A stretch of DNA of 15,115 nt from Candidatus Adiutrix sp. (GTDB taxonomy: Bacteria > Desulfobacterota > Desulfarculia > Adiutricales > Adiutricaceae). How positions within the stretch are numbered: the stretch's first letter is position 1; each line of letters begins with the position of its first letter. The translations under genes were made by a program, and so were the position numbers. The notes under the pieces are model-generated. The model was not told where the DNA came from. It was given only the letters and a program-made list of their open reading frames with translations, and made no database searches. Positions 1-8,677 of this stretch are shown piece by piece. The stretch spans positions 1 to 15,115 of the forward strand of contig JAITBV010000182.1 in the NCBI GenBank assembly GCA_031283395.1, written 5' to 3'.

Positions 1-1131
1 AAGATAGCCGACCAGATATCCGACGCGGTGCTGGACGCCATCCTGGGCCGCGACCCCGAAGGCCGGGTGGCCTGCGAAACCCTGGTCACCACAGGCCTGG
101 CCCTCATTGCCGGCGAAGTGACCACCAACTGCTGGGTCGATCTGACCGAGGTGGTGCGCCGCACCATCGCCCGCATAGGTTATAACGATTCGCACATGGG
201 TTTCGATTGGCATACCTGCGCGGTGCTCAACTGCATTGGCAAGCAGTCCCCGGACATCGCCATGGGGGTGGATTCCGCCGGAGGCCGCGAGCAGGGGGCG
301 GGCGACCAGGGGCTGATGTTCGGCTACGCCATTTCCGAGACGGAGGCCCTGATGCCCCTCCCCATCCACCTGGCCCACCAGTTGACCCGGCGCCTGGCCG
401 AAGTCCGCCGGAACGGCGCGCTGAATTTTCTGCGGCCCGACGGCAAGTCCCAGGTTTCCGTGCAATATGAAAACGGCCGGCCCAAGCGGGTGGAGGCGGT
501 GGTCATAGCCTCCCAGCACTCCCCGGAGGTCTCCCAGCCCAAACTCCGGGAGGCCGTCATCGAGGAGGTCATCAAAAAGACCCTGCCGGCTCATCTCCTG
601 GACGCCGACACCAAGCTCCACGTCAACACCACCGGCAACTTCGTCATCGGCGGGCCCATGGGCGATTGCGGCCTGACCGGCCGCAAGATCATAGTTGATA
701 CCTACGGCGGCTGGGGCCGGCACGGGGGCGGGGCCTTTTCCGGCAAGGACCCTTCCAAGGTGGACCGCAGCGCCTGTTACATGGCCCGCCAGGCCGCCAA
801 AAACGTGGTGGCCGCCGGCCTGGCCGAATGCTGCGAAGTCCAGTTGGCCTACGCCATCGGCCTGGCCGACCCGGTTTCCGTCATGGCCCGCACCTTCGGC
901 ACCGGCCTGGTGGAGGATGAAATCATCGCCCGGGCCCTCTGCCGGGTCTTTTCCTTCAAGCCCGCCGACATGATCCGCTTTCTGGACCTCAAAAGGCCCA
1001 TTTTTGAAAAGACGGCCAGTTACGGCCACTTCGGCCGCACCGAGCCGGAATTCACCTGGGAATCAACGGCCAAGGCCGGAGAACTTCGTGAAGCCGCCGG
1101 CCTCAGCGGCCCGCCCCGGCCACCGGCCTGA
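1..1131 (+). CDS. metK: S-adenosylmethionine synthetase (MetK), 5'-truncated by window edge
   Basis: This enzyme makes S-adenosylmethionine from ATP and methionine in the cytoplasm, releasing phosphate and pyrophosphate. The frame is open from base 1 and reads [15 protein letters not shown], the usual continuation of the N-terminal ...EGHPDK segment, so only about 15-20 residues are missing; the GTG at 28 is internal, not the start. Two family signatures are present: [12 protein letters not shown] (bases 295-330), the ATP-site motif, and [16 protein letters not shown] (about 724-771), the glycine-rich phosphate loop. The C-terminus is complete, with a short Pro/Gly-rich tail. The next gene starts 26 nt downstream with no terminator between, so co-transcription with the peptidase is likely. 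Recognition is certain; only the start lies outside the window. Confidence 0.97.
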   Translation, partial: KIADQISDAVLDAILGRDPEGRVACETLVTTGLALIAGEVTTNCWVDLTEVVRRTIARIGYNDSHMGFDWHTCAVLNCIGKQSPDIAMGVDSAGGREQGAGDQGLMFGYAISETEALMPLPIHLAHQLTRRLAEVRRNGALNFLRPDGKSQVSVQYENGRPKRVEAVVIASQHSPEVSQPKLREAVIEEVIKKTLPAHLLDADTKLHVNTTGNFVIGGPMGDCGLTGRKIIVDTYGGWGRHGGGAFSGKDPSKVDRSACYMARQAAKNVVAAGLAECCEVQLAYAIGLADPVSVMARTFGTGLVEDEIIARALCRVFSFKPADMIRFLDLKRPIFEKTASYGHFGRTEPEFTWESTAKAGELREAAGLSGPPRPPA

Positions 1132-1157
1132 AGCTCAAGGCCGCTTACAGGAAACTT

Positions 1158-3833
1158 ATGAAATTTTTTCAATTCGCCGGAACCCTGATGGTCCTGGGCG
1201 GGCTGCTCCAGCCGGTCCGGGCCTGGGGGGCAACGGAGGAGAGCTTTCGCCTCCGCAACGGCCTGAAGGTCATCCTGGCGGAACAGCCGGGCAGCCCGGT
1301 GGTTTCACTCCGGGTGCTGATAAACACCGGCTCGGCCGACGAGGCCGGCCGGCCGGAATACGGCCTGTCCCACCTTATGGAGCACATGGCCTTCAAGGGC
1401 GGCCGCCGCTACCCGGAAGGGACCGCCACCGCCCTGGTGGAGCGCAACGGCGGCGAGATCAACGCCTACACCAGCAACGACAGCACCGTCTATTACCTGA
1501 GCCTGCCGTCCGAGCGGGCGGCCCTGGGCCTGGACATCCTGGCCGACCTGGTTTTCGCCCCCCTCTACGATCCCAAAGAATACCGCCTGGAAAAAGAAGT
1601 GGTCGTCGAGGAGATCAAGCGCGGCCGGGATAACCCGGACCGGGTCCTGATGGAGGAATTTTTCGAGGCGGCCTACCCGGATCACCCCTACGGCCGCCCG
1701 GTGATCGGCTACGAGGACACGGTGCGCCAGGCCACGGTGGCCGTGGCCAAGGCCTTTCATCAAAAACACTACCGCCCGGACAACGCGGTCCTCCTGGTCA
1801 CCGGCGGCTTTGACCGGGCCGCCCTGGCCGGCCCCATCGAAGAATTCTTCGGCGGCCTGGCCCCCCCGAAAAAAAACCTGCCCCCGCGGCCGGCGGCCGC
1901 CCTGACCGCTATCGGCGGCCCGGTGGTCCGCCTGATAAAAAGCGAAAAGGCGGCCCTGGCCAAAATAGCCTTGGGCTTTCGCGGGCCGGCCGGAGGCGCC
2001 CCGGAAACCCCGGCCCTGGACCTGTTGTCCGCTGTTCTGGCCGAAGGCAAGGCCAGCCGACTGACGGAATCCGTAAAAGACGACCAGGCCCTGGTCACCG
2101 ATATTTCAGCCTTCAATCACACTCCCCACGGCCCGGGGCTCTTCATCATCACCGCGGAAACCGAGCCGGAGAAGGCCGCCCCGGCCACGGCCGCCATTTT
2201 GAGGGAATTGGCCCGCCTGACCTCGGAACCCCCGGCCGGCGATGAGTTGGCCCGCATCCGGGCCCTGGCCGAAAAAAATTTCGTGCTCGGCCAGGAGAGC
2301 GCCTCGGGCCTGGCCGCCCAATTGACCGAATTTGAAAGCCTCTACGGCGACTATCGCCTCCGGGACGCCTATCTGCCCATATGGAACCGCCTCGGCGCCC
2401 CCGAACTGGCGGCCGGCGCCGCCCGCCTTTTCCGGCCGGAAGACCTGACCCTGGTGATCATGCTGCCGGGCCAGGGGGAAGTTGATTTTACGGCCAAGTC
2501 CCTGGCCGGCCTGGCCCGGGAGGCCCTAACCTCCCGCCAGGCCTCGGCCGAAATAAAGACCACGCCGGCCTTTCAGGAAATGCGCCTCTCGGCCGGGCCG
2601 AAACTTCTGGTGATGCGGGACGCCACCCTGCCCCTGGTGACGGCCAGAGCCGCGGCCCTGGGCGGGATATTGGCTGAAACCGAGGCCCAAAACGGCCTTA
2701 GCCATTTCATGACCTCGGTCTGGGCCCGGGCCACCGAGGAGCGGACGGCTCCGGCCCTGGCCCGGGCCGCCGAGGACATCGGCGCTTCCATAACCGCCTT
2801 TTCCGGCCGCAATTCGGTGGGGCTCAACGCCTCTTTTCTTTCGACCCATTTCAAAGAAGGCCTGGCCCTCTGGGCCGAAGTCCTGACCCGCCCGGCCTTC
2901 GCCCCCGAAGAAGTGGAAAAGGTCAGGCCCGAGATCCTGGCCCAGATAAAGGCCCGGGACGAACACCTAGCCGGCCGCCTGCTAAGGCTCCAGGCCCGTC
3001 ATCTCTACCCCGGCGGCCACCCCTACAGCCGGGACCAGTTGGGCACTCTTAAGTCCGCGGCCGCTTTTCAGCCCGGCGACCTGAAAGATTTCTACACCCG
3101 TCTCGTCCGTCCGGACCAGATCATCCTGGCCGTGGCCGGCGATGTGGACCCGGACCAGGTGCGCAACGAGATGGAAAAGCTCCTGGCCGGCTGGCGGCCC
3201 GCCGGGACCGGCCGGGCCGTGACCATCCCGGGGCCACCTGAGCCCCTGGCCGACCCGGCCCCGGTCACCGAAACCCTGGACCGGGCCCAGACCCACCTAG
3301 CCCTGGGGTTCCAGGTCCCCGGCCTGGGTTCCCCCGAAGGCCCGGCCCTGGATGTCCTGGCCGCCTATCTCTCGGGCATGTCCGGCCCCCTGTTCCGGGA
3401 ACTAAGGGACCAGCAGAGCCTGGCCTACACTGTCCAGGCCTTGCACGAACCGGGACTTTCCATCGGCGCCTTCCGCTTTTACATAGCCACCGACCCCTCC
3501 AAGGTCGGAGCGGCCTGGGCCGGTTTTCAGGATATTATCGGGAAGGTCCGGGCCGGGACCATCAACCCGGAGGAACTGGAAGGGGCCAAGCGCTACCTGG
3601 TGGGCGCGGCCAAGATCGGCCGGCAGACCGTCTCCAGCCGGACCGGGCAGGCCCTCTTGAACAGCCTCTACGGCCTGGGCCTGGACCATGAGGAAAAACA
3701 TTTGGCGGAGATCGAAAAAGTGACCGCTTCCGAAGTGCGGGCCGCGGCCGGGCGTTTCCTGGCCCCGGACCGGGGCCTTCTGGCCGTCCTGGGCCAGATG
3801 CCGGAGGATTTCGCCCCGGCCAGAAGGCCCTAA
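1158..3833 (+). CDS. M16 family zinc metallopeptidase, two-half, exported
   Basis: This is an 891-aa insulinase/pitrilysin-superfamily peptidase. Residues 1-25 look like a signal peptide (KFF, then a hydrophobic stretch to VRAWGA), so it probably acts in the periplasm. The first half (about 30-450) has the inverted zinc motif HLMEH (H72, E75, H76) and the third ligand in VVVEEIKRG (E152, 76 residues after H76, the M16B spacing). The second half (about 460-885) has a degenerate site (H516-F-M-T-S) but keeps the FRELRDQQSLAY segment with R750 and Y757, the R/Y pair used for substrate binding in M16 enzymes. The first half lacks a clear R/Y pair. The chain therefore looks like an MPP-type beta/alpha pair fused end to end. 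The ATG is preceded by CAGGAAACTT, a reasonable ribosome binding site. It converges on the - strand methyltransferase gene with 13 nt between the stops. The substrate is unknown. Confidence 0.93.
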   Translation: MKFFQFAGTLMVLGGLLQPVRAWGATEESFRLRNGLKVILAEQPGSPVVSLRVLINTGSADEAGRPEYGLSHLMEHMAFKGGRRYPEGTATALVERNGGEINAYTSNDSTVYYLSLPSERAALGLDILADLVFAPLYDPKEYRLEKEVVVEEIKRGRDNPDRVLMEEFFEAAYPDHPYGRPVIGYEDTVRQATVAVAKAFHQKHYRPDNAVLLVTGGFDRAALAGPIEEFFGGLAPPKKNLPPRPAAALTAIGGPVVRLIKSEKAALAKIALGFRGPAGGAPETPALDLLSAVLAEGKASRLTESVKDDQALVTDISAFNHTPHGPGLFIITAETEPEKAAPATAAILRELARLTSEPPAGDELARIRALAEKNFVLGQESASGLAAQLTEFESLYGDYRLRDAYLPIWNRLGAPELAAGAARLFRPEDLTLVIMLPGQGEVDFTAKSLAGLAREALTSRQASAEIKTTPAFQEMRLSAGPKLLVMRDATLPLVTARAAALGGILAETEAQNGLSHFMTSVWARATEERTAPALARAAEDIGASITAFSGRNSVGLNASFLSTHFKEGLALWAEVLTRPAFAPEEVEKVRPEILAQIKARDEHLAGRLLRLQARHLYPGGHPYSRDQLGTLKSAAAFQPGDLKDFYTRLVRPDQIILAVAGDVDPDQVRNEMEKLLAGWRPAGTGRAVTIPGPPEPLADPAPVTETLDRAQTHLALGFQVPGLGSPEGPALDVLAAYLSGMSGPLFRELRDQQSLAYTVQALHEPGLSIGAFRFYIATDPSKVGAAWAGFQDIIGKVRAGTINPEELEGAKRYLVGAAKIGRQTVSSRTGQALLNSLYGLGLDHEEKHLAEIEKVTASEVRAAAGRFLAPDRGLLAVLGQMPEDFAPARRP

Positions 3834-3846
3834 GCCGGAGCGGCGG

Positions 3847-4530
3847 CTAACGGAAAGCCGTGAGCCAGGACCAGTAATAGGGCTTGCCCACCACCATCTC
3901 CACCCGGCCCCGGGTCCGGGCATCCTCCACCGGGGTGACGACGAAACCGCGCTCTTCCAGAAAAGCCGTCACTTCGGCCCGGCTCCACTGGTTCCAATAC
4001 CCTTTCAGGTGATTCCAGCCCGGGTCCAGCCAGCCGTCGGTCTCCCAGCGGATGATGGTCCGGTCGCCGAAATTGTCGCGGACGACCAGGGCCTTTAGCC
4101 CGGTTTCAGCCAGCCGCTCCAGGGGTTCGCGGAAATCGGCGCAGAAGGTCAGGGTATTGACCAAGGCCGCGGCCTCGAACTCCCGGCCGCCGAGGTCCTC
4201 CAGCCGGCCACGGATGAGGCGCTCGGCCGGCACCCCGTGGGCCGGAAGGATCCGGCGCCCTATTTCGATCAGCCCCGGGCTGTAGTCCAGCCCGTAATAT
4301 TCCACGGCCAGAGCCCGCCCTCGGAAGGAATGCCACAAATAACCGCTACCGCAGCCTATGTCCAAAAGCCGGGGAGGCGCGGCGGCGGCCCGGATGAAGG
4401 GGGCCAGAAGTTCGGCCGCCTGGGCCGAGGCGTCCATCTCCGCTTCCAGGCCCTCGGCCCGGCGGGCGTAAAGTTCCCTGAGGCCGGCGGAGTGTTCCCA
4501 AATATTAAGGTTCGGATCGGGACTGACCAT
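3847..4530 (-). CDS. Class I SAM-dependent methyltransferase
   Basis: This is a 227-aa Rossmann-fold methyltransferase. Motif I is LLDIGCGSGY (residues 55-64), and D82 in YGLDYSP is the expected acidic residue at the end of strand beta-2 that binds the SAM ribose. An N-terminal helical region of about 50 residues precedes the domain. The C-terminal half has an unusual Trp-rich stretch (RWETDGWLDPGW, then GYWNQWSRAEV) that may shape the substrate pocket. The gene starts 3 nt after the stop of the quinone methyltransferase gene, so the two are translated together as the end of the pnt operon. The substrate cannot be read from the sequence; a small molecule or lipid-like acceptor is plausible from context only. 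The stop is TAG at 3847-3849. Confidence 0.85.
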   Translation of the reverse strand: MVSPDPNLNIWEHSAGLRELYARRAEGLEAEMDASAQAAELLAPFIRAAAAPPRLLDIGCGSGYLWHSFRGRALAVEYYGLDYSPGLIEIGRRILPAHGVPAERLIRGRLEDLGGREFEAAALVNTLTFCADFREPLERLAETGLKALVVRDNFGDRTIIRWETDGWLDPGWNHLKGYWNQWSRAEVTAFLEERGFVVTPVEDARTRGRVEMVVGKPYYWSWLTAFR

Positions 4531-4533
4531 GGA

Positions 4534-5286
4534 TCAGGCGGGTTTCTCGCCCCAGACCAAAAGGGCGGTTTCAAAGGTGTAGAGGCGGCCGGCCAGGGCC
4601 GTGAAACCGGCCCCGGCCAGTTCCCCGGCCAGGCGGGCGGGCCGGGGAAAGGCCAGGATGCTGTCGGTCAGGTAGCGATAGGCCCCGCCGGACCTGGTCA
4701 GGATACGGCCGCCGATGAAGGGCACGAGGCGCCGGAGGTAAAAACCGGTCAGGCCGGCCAGGGGGGACTTGGGATCGTGGAACAGTTCCAGGATCAGGAA
4801 GCGGCCCCCGGGCTTGAGCACCCGGAAGACCTGGGCGTAGAGTTCCCCGCGCCGGCTGATATTGCGAAGTCCGAAGGAGATGGAAACGGAATCGAAGCTG
4901 GCCTCTTTGAAGTCCAGGGCCAGGGCGTCGCCCACGACCAGTTCCGGGGCCGGCGCGGCCAGGCCGGCCAGTTTGGGCCGGGCCAGGGCCAGCATGTCCG
5001 AGGACAGGTCCAGGCCGGTGACGGCCAGGCCGGGCCAGAGTTTTTTGGCGGCCAATATCTGGTCGCCGGTGCCGGCGGCCAGATCCAGGAGCCGCCCGGG
5101 CGGCTGAACTATTTTCAGGCGGCGGGCCAGGGCCAGCCGCCAGAAGGGATCGCGCCCCAGGCTCAGGACCCGGTTGACCAAATCGTAACGGCGGGCCACC
5201 CCGGAAAACATATCCCTAAGGACCAGGGACTCCTGCCGGCCCTGAAGGGCGCCGCCGGCCGGGCCGCTTTTGGCATTCATAATCAA
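4534..5286 (-). CDS. ubiE/menG: Quinone C-methyltransferase, UbiE/MenG type
   Basis: This enzyme transfers a methyl group from SAM to the ring of demethylmenaquinone (or the ubiquinone precursor) at the membrane, the last step of menaquinone synthesis. Family marks are FSGVARRYDLVNRVLSLG (residues 27-44), the SAM loop DLAAGTGD (68-75), FGLRNISRR, VLKPGG and YRYLTDSILAFP. The C-terminus is divergent: where UbiE proteins usually read TFGIVALH-like, this one has TFETALLVWGEK. The start is ambiguous. TTG at 5286 lies 6 nt from an AAGGAA Shine-Dalgarno (5293-5298), while ATG at 5280 lies 12 nt away; the longer form is given. It follows pntB by 40 nt and precedes the next methyltransferase by 3 nt. 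In a sulfate-reducer-like host menaquinone is the probable substrate, which is inference. Confidence 0.92.
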   Translation of the reverse strand: MIMNAKSGPAGGALQGRQESLVLRDMFSGVARRYDLVNRVLSLGRDPFWRLALARRLKIVQPPGRLLDLAAGTGDQILAAKKLWPGLAVTGLDLSSDMLALARPKLAGLAAPAPELVVGDALALDFKEASFDSVSISFGLRNISRRGELYAQVFRVLKPGGRFLILELFHDPKSPLAGLTGFYLRRLVPFIGGRILTRSGGAYRYLTDSILAFPRPARLAGELAGAGFTALAGRLYTFETALLVWGEKPA

Positions 5287-5326
5287 GCCCCGTTCCTTAA
5301 AAAATTTTTTTCAGGAACACTGGTTT

Positions 5327-6733
5327 TTATTTCCGCAATTTCTCGATCAGGCCCCCGACCGTTTCGACGGCGTCGCCCAACAGGAGAGCCGCCTTGGGGT
5401 TCTTATAGAGAGGGTTGTCGACGCCGGCATAACCGGGCTTGAGGTCGAGGTTGCAGATGATGATGTGCCGGGCCGCCTCGACGGCCAGGACCGGCATACC
5501 GTAGATGGGCGTCCCCTCGGCGGTATGGGCGGCGGGATTGATGACGTCGTTGGCCCCGACGACGACCGCCAGGTCGCATTCGGGGAAAGCGGGGTTGATC
5601 TCGTCCATCTCCTTAAGCTGCTCGTAGGGCACGGCCACCTCGGCCAACAGGACGTTCATGTGCCCCGGCATCCGTCCGGCCACCGGGTGGATGGCGTAAT
5701 CCACCAAAGCGCCGCCGGCCTCCAATTTATCGGCCAGTTCCTTGACCTGCGCCTGGGCCTGGGCCAGGGCCATGCCGTAGCCGGGGATGATGATGACCCG
5801 CCTGGCCGAGCGGAGGATCGCGCCCAGGTCGGCCGCCGGTTCCGGCCCGGCTTCCGGCCCGGCGGGAGCGGCCTCCGCCATCGGGGCGGCGGCCGGGGAG
5901 GAGGCGGCCGCGGCGGCCACCGAGGTCCGGCCCATGAGGATATCGGACAGGCCGCGGTTCATGGCGTGGCACATGCTCTGGGTGAGCAGGAGCCCGGCCG
6001 AGCCCACGACGCCGCCGACGGAAATGAGCAAAGGGTCGCCGACCGACATGCCCGCGCTGGCAATGGCCGTGCCGCTCAGGGAGTTCAACAGGGAGATGGT
6101 GATGGGCATATCCGCGCCCCCGATGCGGATGGCGAAGCTCACCCCGAGGAAACCGCTGAAGGCGGCGCAGGCGGTCACGGTCAGCCAGGCGGGCAGGAAC
6201 GGGCACCCGGCCGTACCGGCCCAGAAGAGCGAAAGCCCCAGGGCCAGGGCCGTCAGGATCTGGTGCCCCGGCCAGACCACGGGTCTCTGGTTCAAGCGCC
6301 CGCTCAGTTTCCCGGCGGCCACCAGGCTGCCCGCCAGGGTGACCATGCCGACGGCCAGGGCCAGCCCGGCCGTGATCAGGCTGAACAGGTCATCGGCGCC
6401 CTCAAACAGCTTTATCACGCCCACCACGGCCGCGGCCGCGCCGCAGAAACTTTTGAGCATGGCTATGGTCTGCGGCATGGCGATCATCCTGACCCGCCCG
6501 GCCCACCATAGACCGAAAATCGTCCCAAGGACTATGGGCCAGATTATGAGGCCCGGCTGAAGCGAAGCCGGATCGTGGCGGAGCAGGGCGAACAGGATGG
6601 CCAGGGCGACGCAGACCGCGCTCAGCCGGTTGCCCAGGACAGCGGTATGGACCTTGCTCAAACAGGCCAGGCCGAACAGCATCCCGACAACCAAAAGGCC
6701 GCAGGCCACGTAATAAACGGAAACGCTGATCAT
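5327..6733 (-). CDS. pntB: NAD(P) transhydrogenase subunit beta (PntB)
   Basis: PntB is the membrane and NADP(H)-binding subunit of proton-translocating transhydrogenase, which moves hydride between NADH and NADP+ coupled to proton flow across the inner membrane. The 468 aa match the family length. Residues 1 to about 265 are a string of hydrophobic helices (domain II). An Ala/Pro/Glu-rich linker follows (about 270-305). The C-terminal NADP domain (domain III) shows IIIPGYGMALAQAQ, HPVAGRMPGHMNVLLAEA-like residues (here LLAEVAVPYE), VVGANDVINPAA and a closing GVDNPLYKNPK segment. Its ATG overlaps the pntAb stop by 4 nt (ATGA), so translation is coupled. There is no terminator between it and the ubiE-type gene 40 nt downstream. 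Confidence 0.97.
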   Translation of the reverse strand: MISVSVYYVACGLLVVGMLFGLACLSKVHTAVLGNRLSAVCVALAILFALLRHDPASLQPGLIIWPIVLGTIFGLWWAGRVRMIAMPQTIAMLKSFCGAAAAVVGVIKLFEGADDLFSLITAGLALAVGMVTLAGSLVAAGKLSGRLNQRPVVWPGHQILTALALGLSLFWAGTAGCPFLPAWLTVTACAAFSGFLGVSFAIRIGGADMPITISLLNSLSGTAIASAGMSVGDPLLISVGGVVGSAGLLLTQSMCHAMNRGLSDILMGRTSVAAAAASSPAAAPMAEAAPAGPEAGPEPAADLGAILRSARRVIIIPGYGMALAQAQAQVKELADKLEAGGALVDYAIHPVAGRMPGHMNVLLAEVAVPYEQLKEMDEINPAFPECDLAVVVGANDVINPAAHTAEGTPIYGMPVLAVEAARHIIICNLDLKPGYAGVDNPLYKNPKAALLLGDAVETVGGLIEKLRK

Positions 6734-7050
6734 CGGCGGCCAGCCTCCTCCCCGCTCCGGCCGGCCACGGGGGCGGTCTTGCGGTCGAACATGTTCAGCA
6801 TCCGGCCCGTGACGTAAAAGCCGGCCGCTATATTGACCAGGGCCAGGGCGATGGCCACGGCCCCCAGGAGCTTGTTCTCCGGGCGGACCGCGGCGACAGT
6901 GGCCGCCAGGGTGCCCAGGACGGTCACGCCCGTTAAGGCGATCATCCCGGACATGAGCGGCGTGTGTAGCAGGCTGGGCACATTCTTGATCAGCTTGTAG
7001 CCGACCACCACGGATACGACAAAAATCGCGATCAGGCTCAGCGGACTCAT
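6730..7050 (-). CDS. pntAb: NAD(P) transhydrogenase alpha subunit, membrane part (PntAb)
   Basis: This 106-aa protein is the separate membrane portion of the alpha subunit, as in bacteria with a three-subunit transhydrogenase, rather than the fused PntA of E. coli. Hydrophobic segments are visible at about residues 4-20, 28-52 and 60-85, followed by a basic tail rich in Arg. It forms part of the proton channel with PntB. It overlaps pntAa by 4 nt at its start and pntB by 4 nt at its end, so the three chains should be made in fixed ratio. Identity rests on size, hydrophobicity and its position between two clear pnt genes. Confidence 0.94.
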   Translation of the reverse strand: MSPLSLIAIFVVSVVVGYKLIKNVPSLLHTPLMSGMIALTGVTVLGTLAATVAAVRPENKLLGAVAIALALVNIAAGFYVTGRMLNMFDRKTAPVAGRSGEEAGRR

Positions 7051-8204
7051 AGCCCCATGGCCTCCAGGGTGCCGGAGTGGACGATCTGGCCGTCGATGGT
7101 GGTCAGGATGGAGGACACGATCTCGTCCTGGCGGTCAAGGACTATTTTGCCGTCCTTGGTCAGGTACTTGACGAGGTTATAGATGTTGTTGGCGAACATC
7201 CAGGTCGAGCTGGTCGGGAGCAGGCCCGGGATATTCTTTATGCCGTTGATGGTGACGCCGTGCTTGACCGCGACCTCGCCGGGAGGGGTGATGGCGCAAT
7301 TGCCGCCCTGGTCGATGGATATATCGACGATGACCGAGCCGGCGGACATCTTTTTGACCATGTCCTCGGTGATCAGTATGGGAGCCTGTTTGCCGGGTAT
7401 CAGCGCGCCGCAGAAGACGATGTCCATCTGGGGCAGCAGGGCGGCTATCTTCTCGCGCTCCTTGACCAGCCATTCCTCGGGGAGGGTTTTGGCGTACCCG
7501 CCCTGCCCGACGGACAATTCGGCCGGCACCCCTATATCGACGACCTTGGCCCCGAGGCTCTTGGCCTGCTCGGCGGCGTCCGGCCGGATATCGGCGGCGT
7601 GGACCACGGCGCCCAGGCGCTTGGCCGTGGCTATGGCCTGAAGACCGCTGCCCCCGGCGCCGATCACCAGCACGTTTCCGGGGCTGATGGCCCCGACCGC
7701 GCAGAAGATCTGCGGCACGAACTTGGCCAGGGCATTGGCGGCCATGATGATGCCCTTATACCCGGCGCAGGTGCTCATTGAGGTCAGGGCGTCCATGTTC
7801 TGGGCGCGCGTGATCCGGGGGATGCCGTCCAGGGTCAGGCCGACCACGCCCTTGGCGGCCATATTGCGCACCATCTCATGGTTGGCCGGAGACGCCGGGT
7901 GAAGAAAAGTGATAATGATCTGCCCCGGGCGCAGCATATCCACCTCGTGGCAGTTCTTGGCCTGGTTGAACAGGGGCTCCTTGACTTTCAGTATCACTTC
8001 GGCCTTGGCGAACACTTCGGCCGGGCCGTCCACCAGGGTCGCGCCCTGGGCCGCATACTGCTCGTCGGCGAACAGGGCGCCGATGCCCGCGCCCCGCTCC
8101 ACCAGGACCGTGGCCCCGTCCTTGACCAGCTTGCCCGCGGTATCGGGCGTCGCGGCGACCCGCCTCTCCCCGAGCATGATCTCCTTGGGAACGCCGATAA
8201 TCAT
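7047..8204 (-). CDS. pntAa: NAD(P) transhydrogenase alpha subunit, NAD-binding part (PntAa)
   Basis: This 385-aa soluble NAD(H)-binding subunit (domain I) belongs to the alanine dehydrogenase/PntAA superfamily. The N-terminus reads MIIGVPKEIMLGERRVAATP, the family opening. The dinucleotide-binding loop is VLVIGAGGSGLQAIATAKRLGA, with the acidic residue in AADIRP at the end of the second strand. Other landmarks are FLHPAS, MDALTSMS and VIVDISIDQGGNCAITPPGE, the last a hallmark of the family and distinguishing PntA from Ald only by context. The neighbouring pntAb and pntB make transhydrogenase certain. The Shine-Dalgarno GGAGG (8214-8218) lies 9 nt before ATG. This is the first gene of a five-gene - strand operon. 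Confidence 0.97.
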   Translation of the reverse strand: MIIGVPKEIMLGERRVAATPDTAGKLVKDGATVLVERGAGIGALFADEQYAAQGATLVDGPAEVFAKAEVILKVKEPLFNQAKNCHEVDMLRPGQIIITFLHPASPANHEMVRNMAAKGVVGLTLDGIPRITRAQNMDALTSMSTCAGYKGIIMAANALAKFVPQIFCAVGAISPGNVLVIGAGGSGLQAIATAKRLGAVVHAADIRPDAAEQAKSLGAKVVDIGVPAELSVGQGGYAKTLPEEWLVKEREKIAALLPQMDIVFCGALIPGKQAPILITEDMVKKMSAGSVIVDISIDQGGNCAITPPGEVAVKHGVTINGIKNIPGLLPTSSTWMFANNIYNLVKYLTKDGKIVLDRQDEIVSSILTTIDGQIVHSGTLEAMGL

Positions 8205-8252
8205 TTATAGTATCCTCCATCAGGTTGGTTTTCCAAATCAAACACGACGATA

Positions 8253-8281
8253 AATATAACTTGCGGCCAGGGAAAAGGCAA
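8253..8281 (-). promoter_or_regulatory. Sigma-70-type promoter of the pnt operon
   Basis: On the - strand, TTGCCT (-35, 8276-8281) is followed after exactly 17 nt by TATATT (-10, 8253-8258). Matches to consensus are 4/6 and 5/6. Transcription would start near 8246 and give a leader of about 42 nt before the pntAa ATG, ending in a GGAGG ribosome binding site. Confidence 0.65.
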
Positions 8282-8286
8282 TATCC

Positions 8287-8321
8287 AAAAAAATGGAGGC
8301 GGGCCCGAAAAGCCCGCCTCC
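8287..8321 (-). terminator. Intrinsic terminator after the glycine-zipper lipoprotein gene
   Basis: A perfect 10-bp stem GGAGGCGGGC/GCCCGCCTCC (8295-8304 with 8312-8321) with a 7-nt loop is followed on the - strand by a run of seven T (8287-8293). It lies 15 nt past the stop of the lipoprotein gene and just upstream of the pnt promoter, so it insulates the two units. Confidence 0.9.
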
Positions 8322-8336
8322 GAGGTCAAGACTGGA

Positions 8337-8576
8337 TTATTTCTGGGCGTCGCCCACCACGGCTCCCCCCACTCCGCCGACCACGCCGCCAATGGCGGCC
8401 CCGGCCGCCGCTCCGCTCCGGCCGCCCGCAATGGCCCCGATGGTCGCGCCGACCAGGGCTCCGCCCGCCGCCCCGCTCACAGTGGCCTGTTCCTGCTTGG
8501 TCATATTGGTGCAGGCCAAGGACGGCAAAATCGCCAGAGCTATGATTCCGAAAAACACTGAAGCCTTACTTTTCAT
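8337..8576 (-). CDS. Glycine-zipper lipoprotein
   Basis: This is a 79-aa exported protein. Residues 4-21 are a signal peptide ending in PSLAC, with C22 the likely lipidated residue (the box has Ser at -3, so it is not ideal). After a short polar spacer, residues 33-77 are almost entirely Gly, Ala, Val and Ile with repeated GxxxG spacing (GAAGGALVGATIGAIAGG, then GGVVGGVGGAVVG). This is the glycine-zipper pattern seen in small outer-membrane or envelope-stress lipoproteins (Gly-zipper_Omp/YMGG-like families). Its leader (GAGGAGAACGACC before ATG) is nearly identical to that of the next gene upstream, 101 nt away, so the two are probably co-transcribed. A strong terminator follows. The exact role is unknown. 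Confidence 0.8.
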   Translation of the reverse strand: MKSKASVFFGIIALAILPSLACTNMTKQEQATVSGAAGGALVGATIGAIAGGRSGAAAGAAIGGVVGGVGGAVVGDAQK

Positions 8577-8677
8577 GGTCGTTCTCCTCTGAAGGGCACC
8601 GGCCCTGGTTATGATCCCGGGTGATTGGACCAGTAATGGTATATTTTATCATAAAAAACGTTTTTTTACGCCCCACC

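Noticed and set aside
1305..1769. 154-aa open frame on - within the M16 gene
   Set aside because: Shadow of the peptidase; the + frame has HxxEH and family-wide similarity.
4237..5442. 401-aa open frame on +
   Set aside because: It lies antisense to the two methyltransferase genes, is Gly/Gln-rich low-complexity, and is a GC-rich shadow of real codons.
5270..6511. 413-aa open frame on +
   Set aside because: Antisense to pntB, very rich in Gly/His/Arg; a shadow frame with no start signals.
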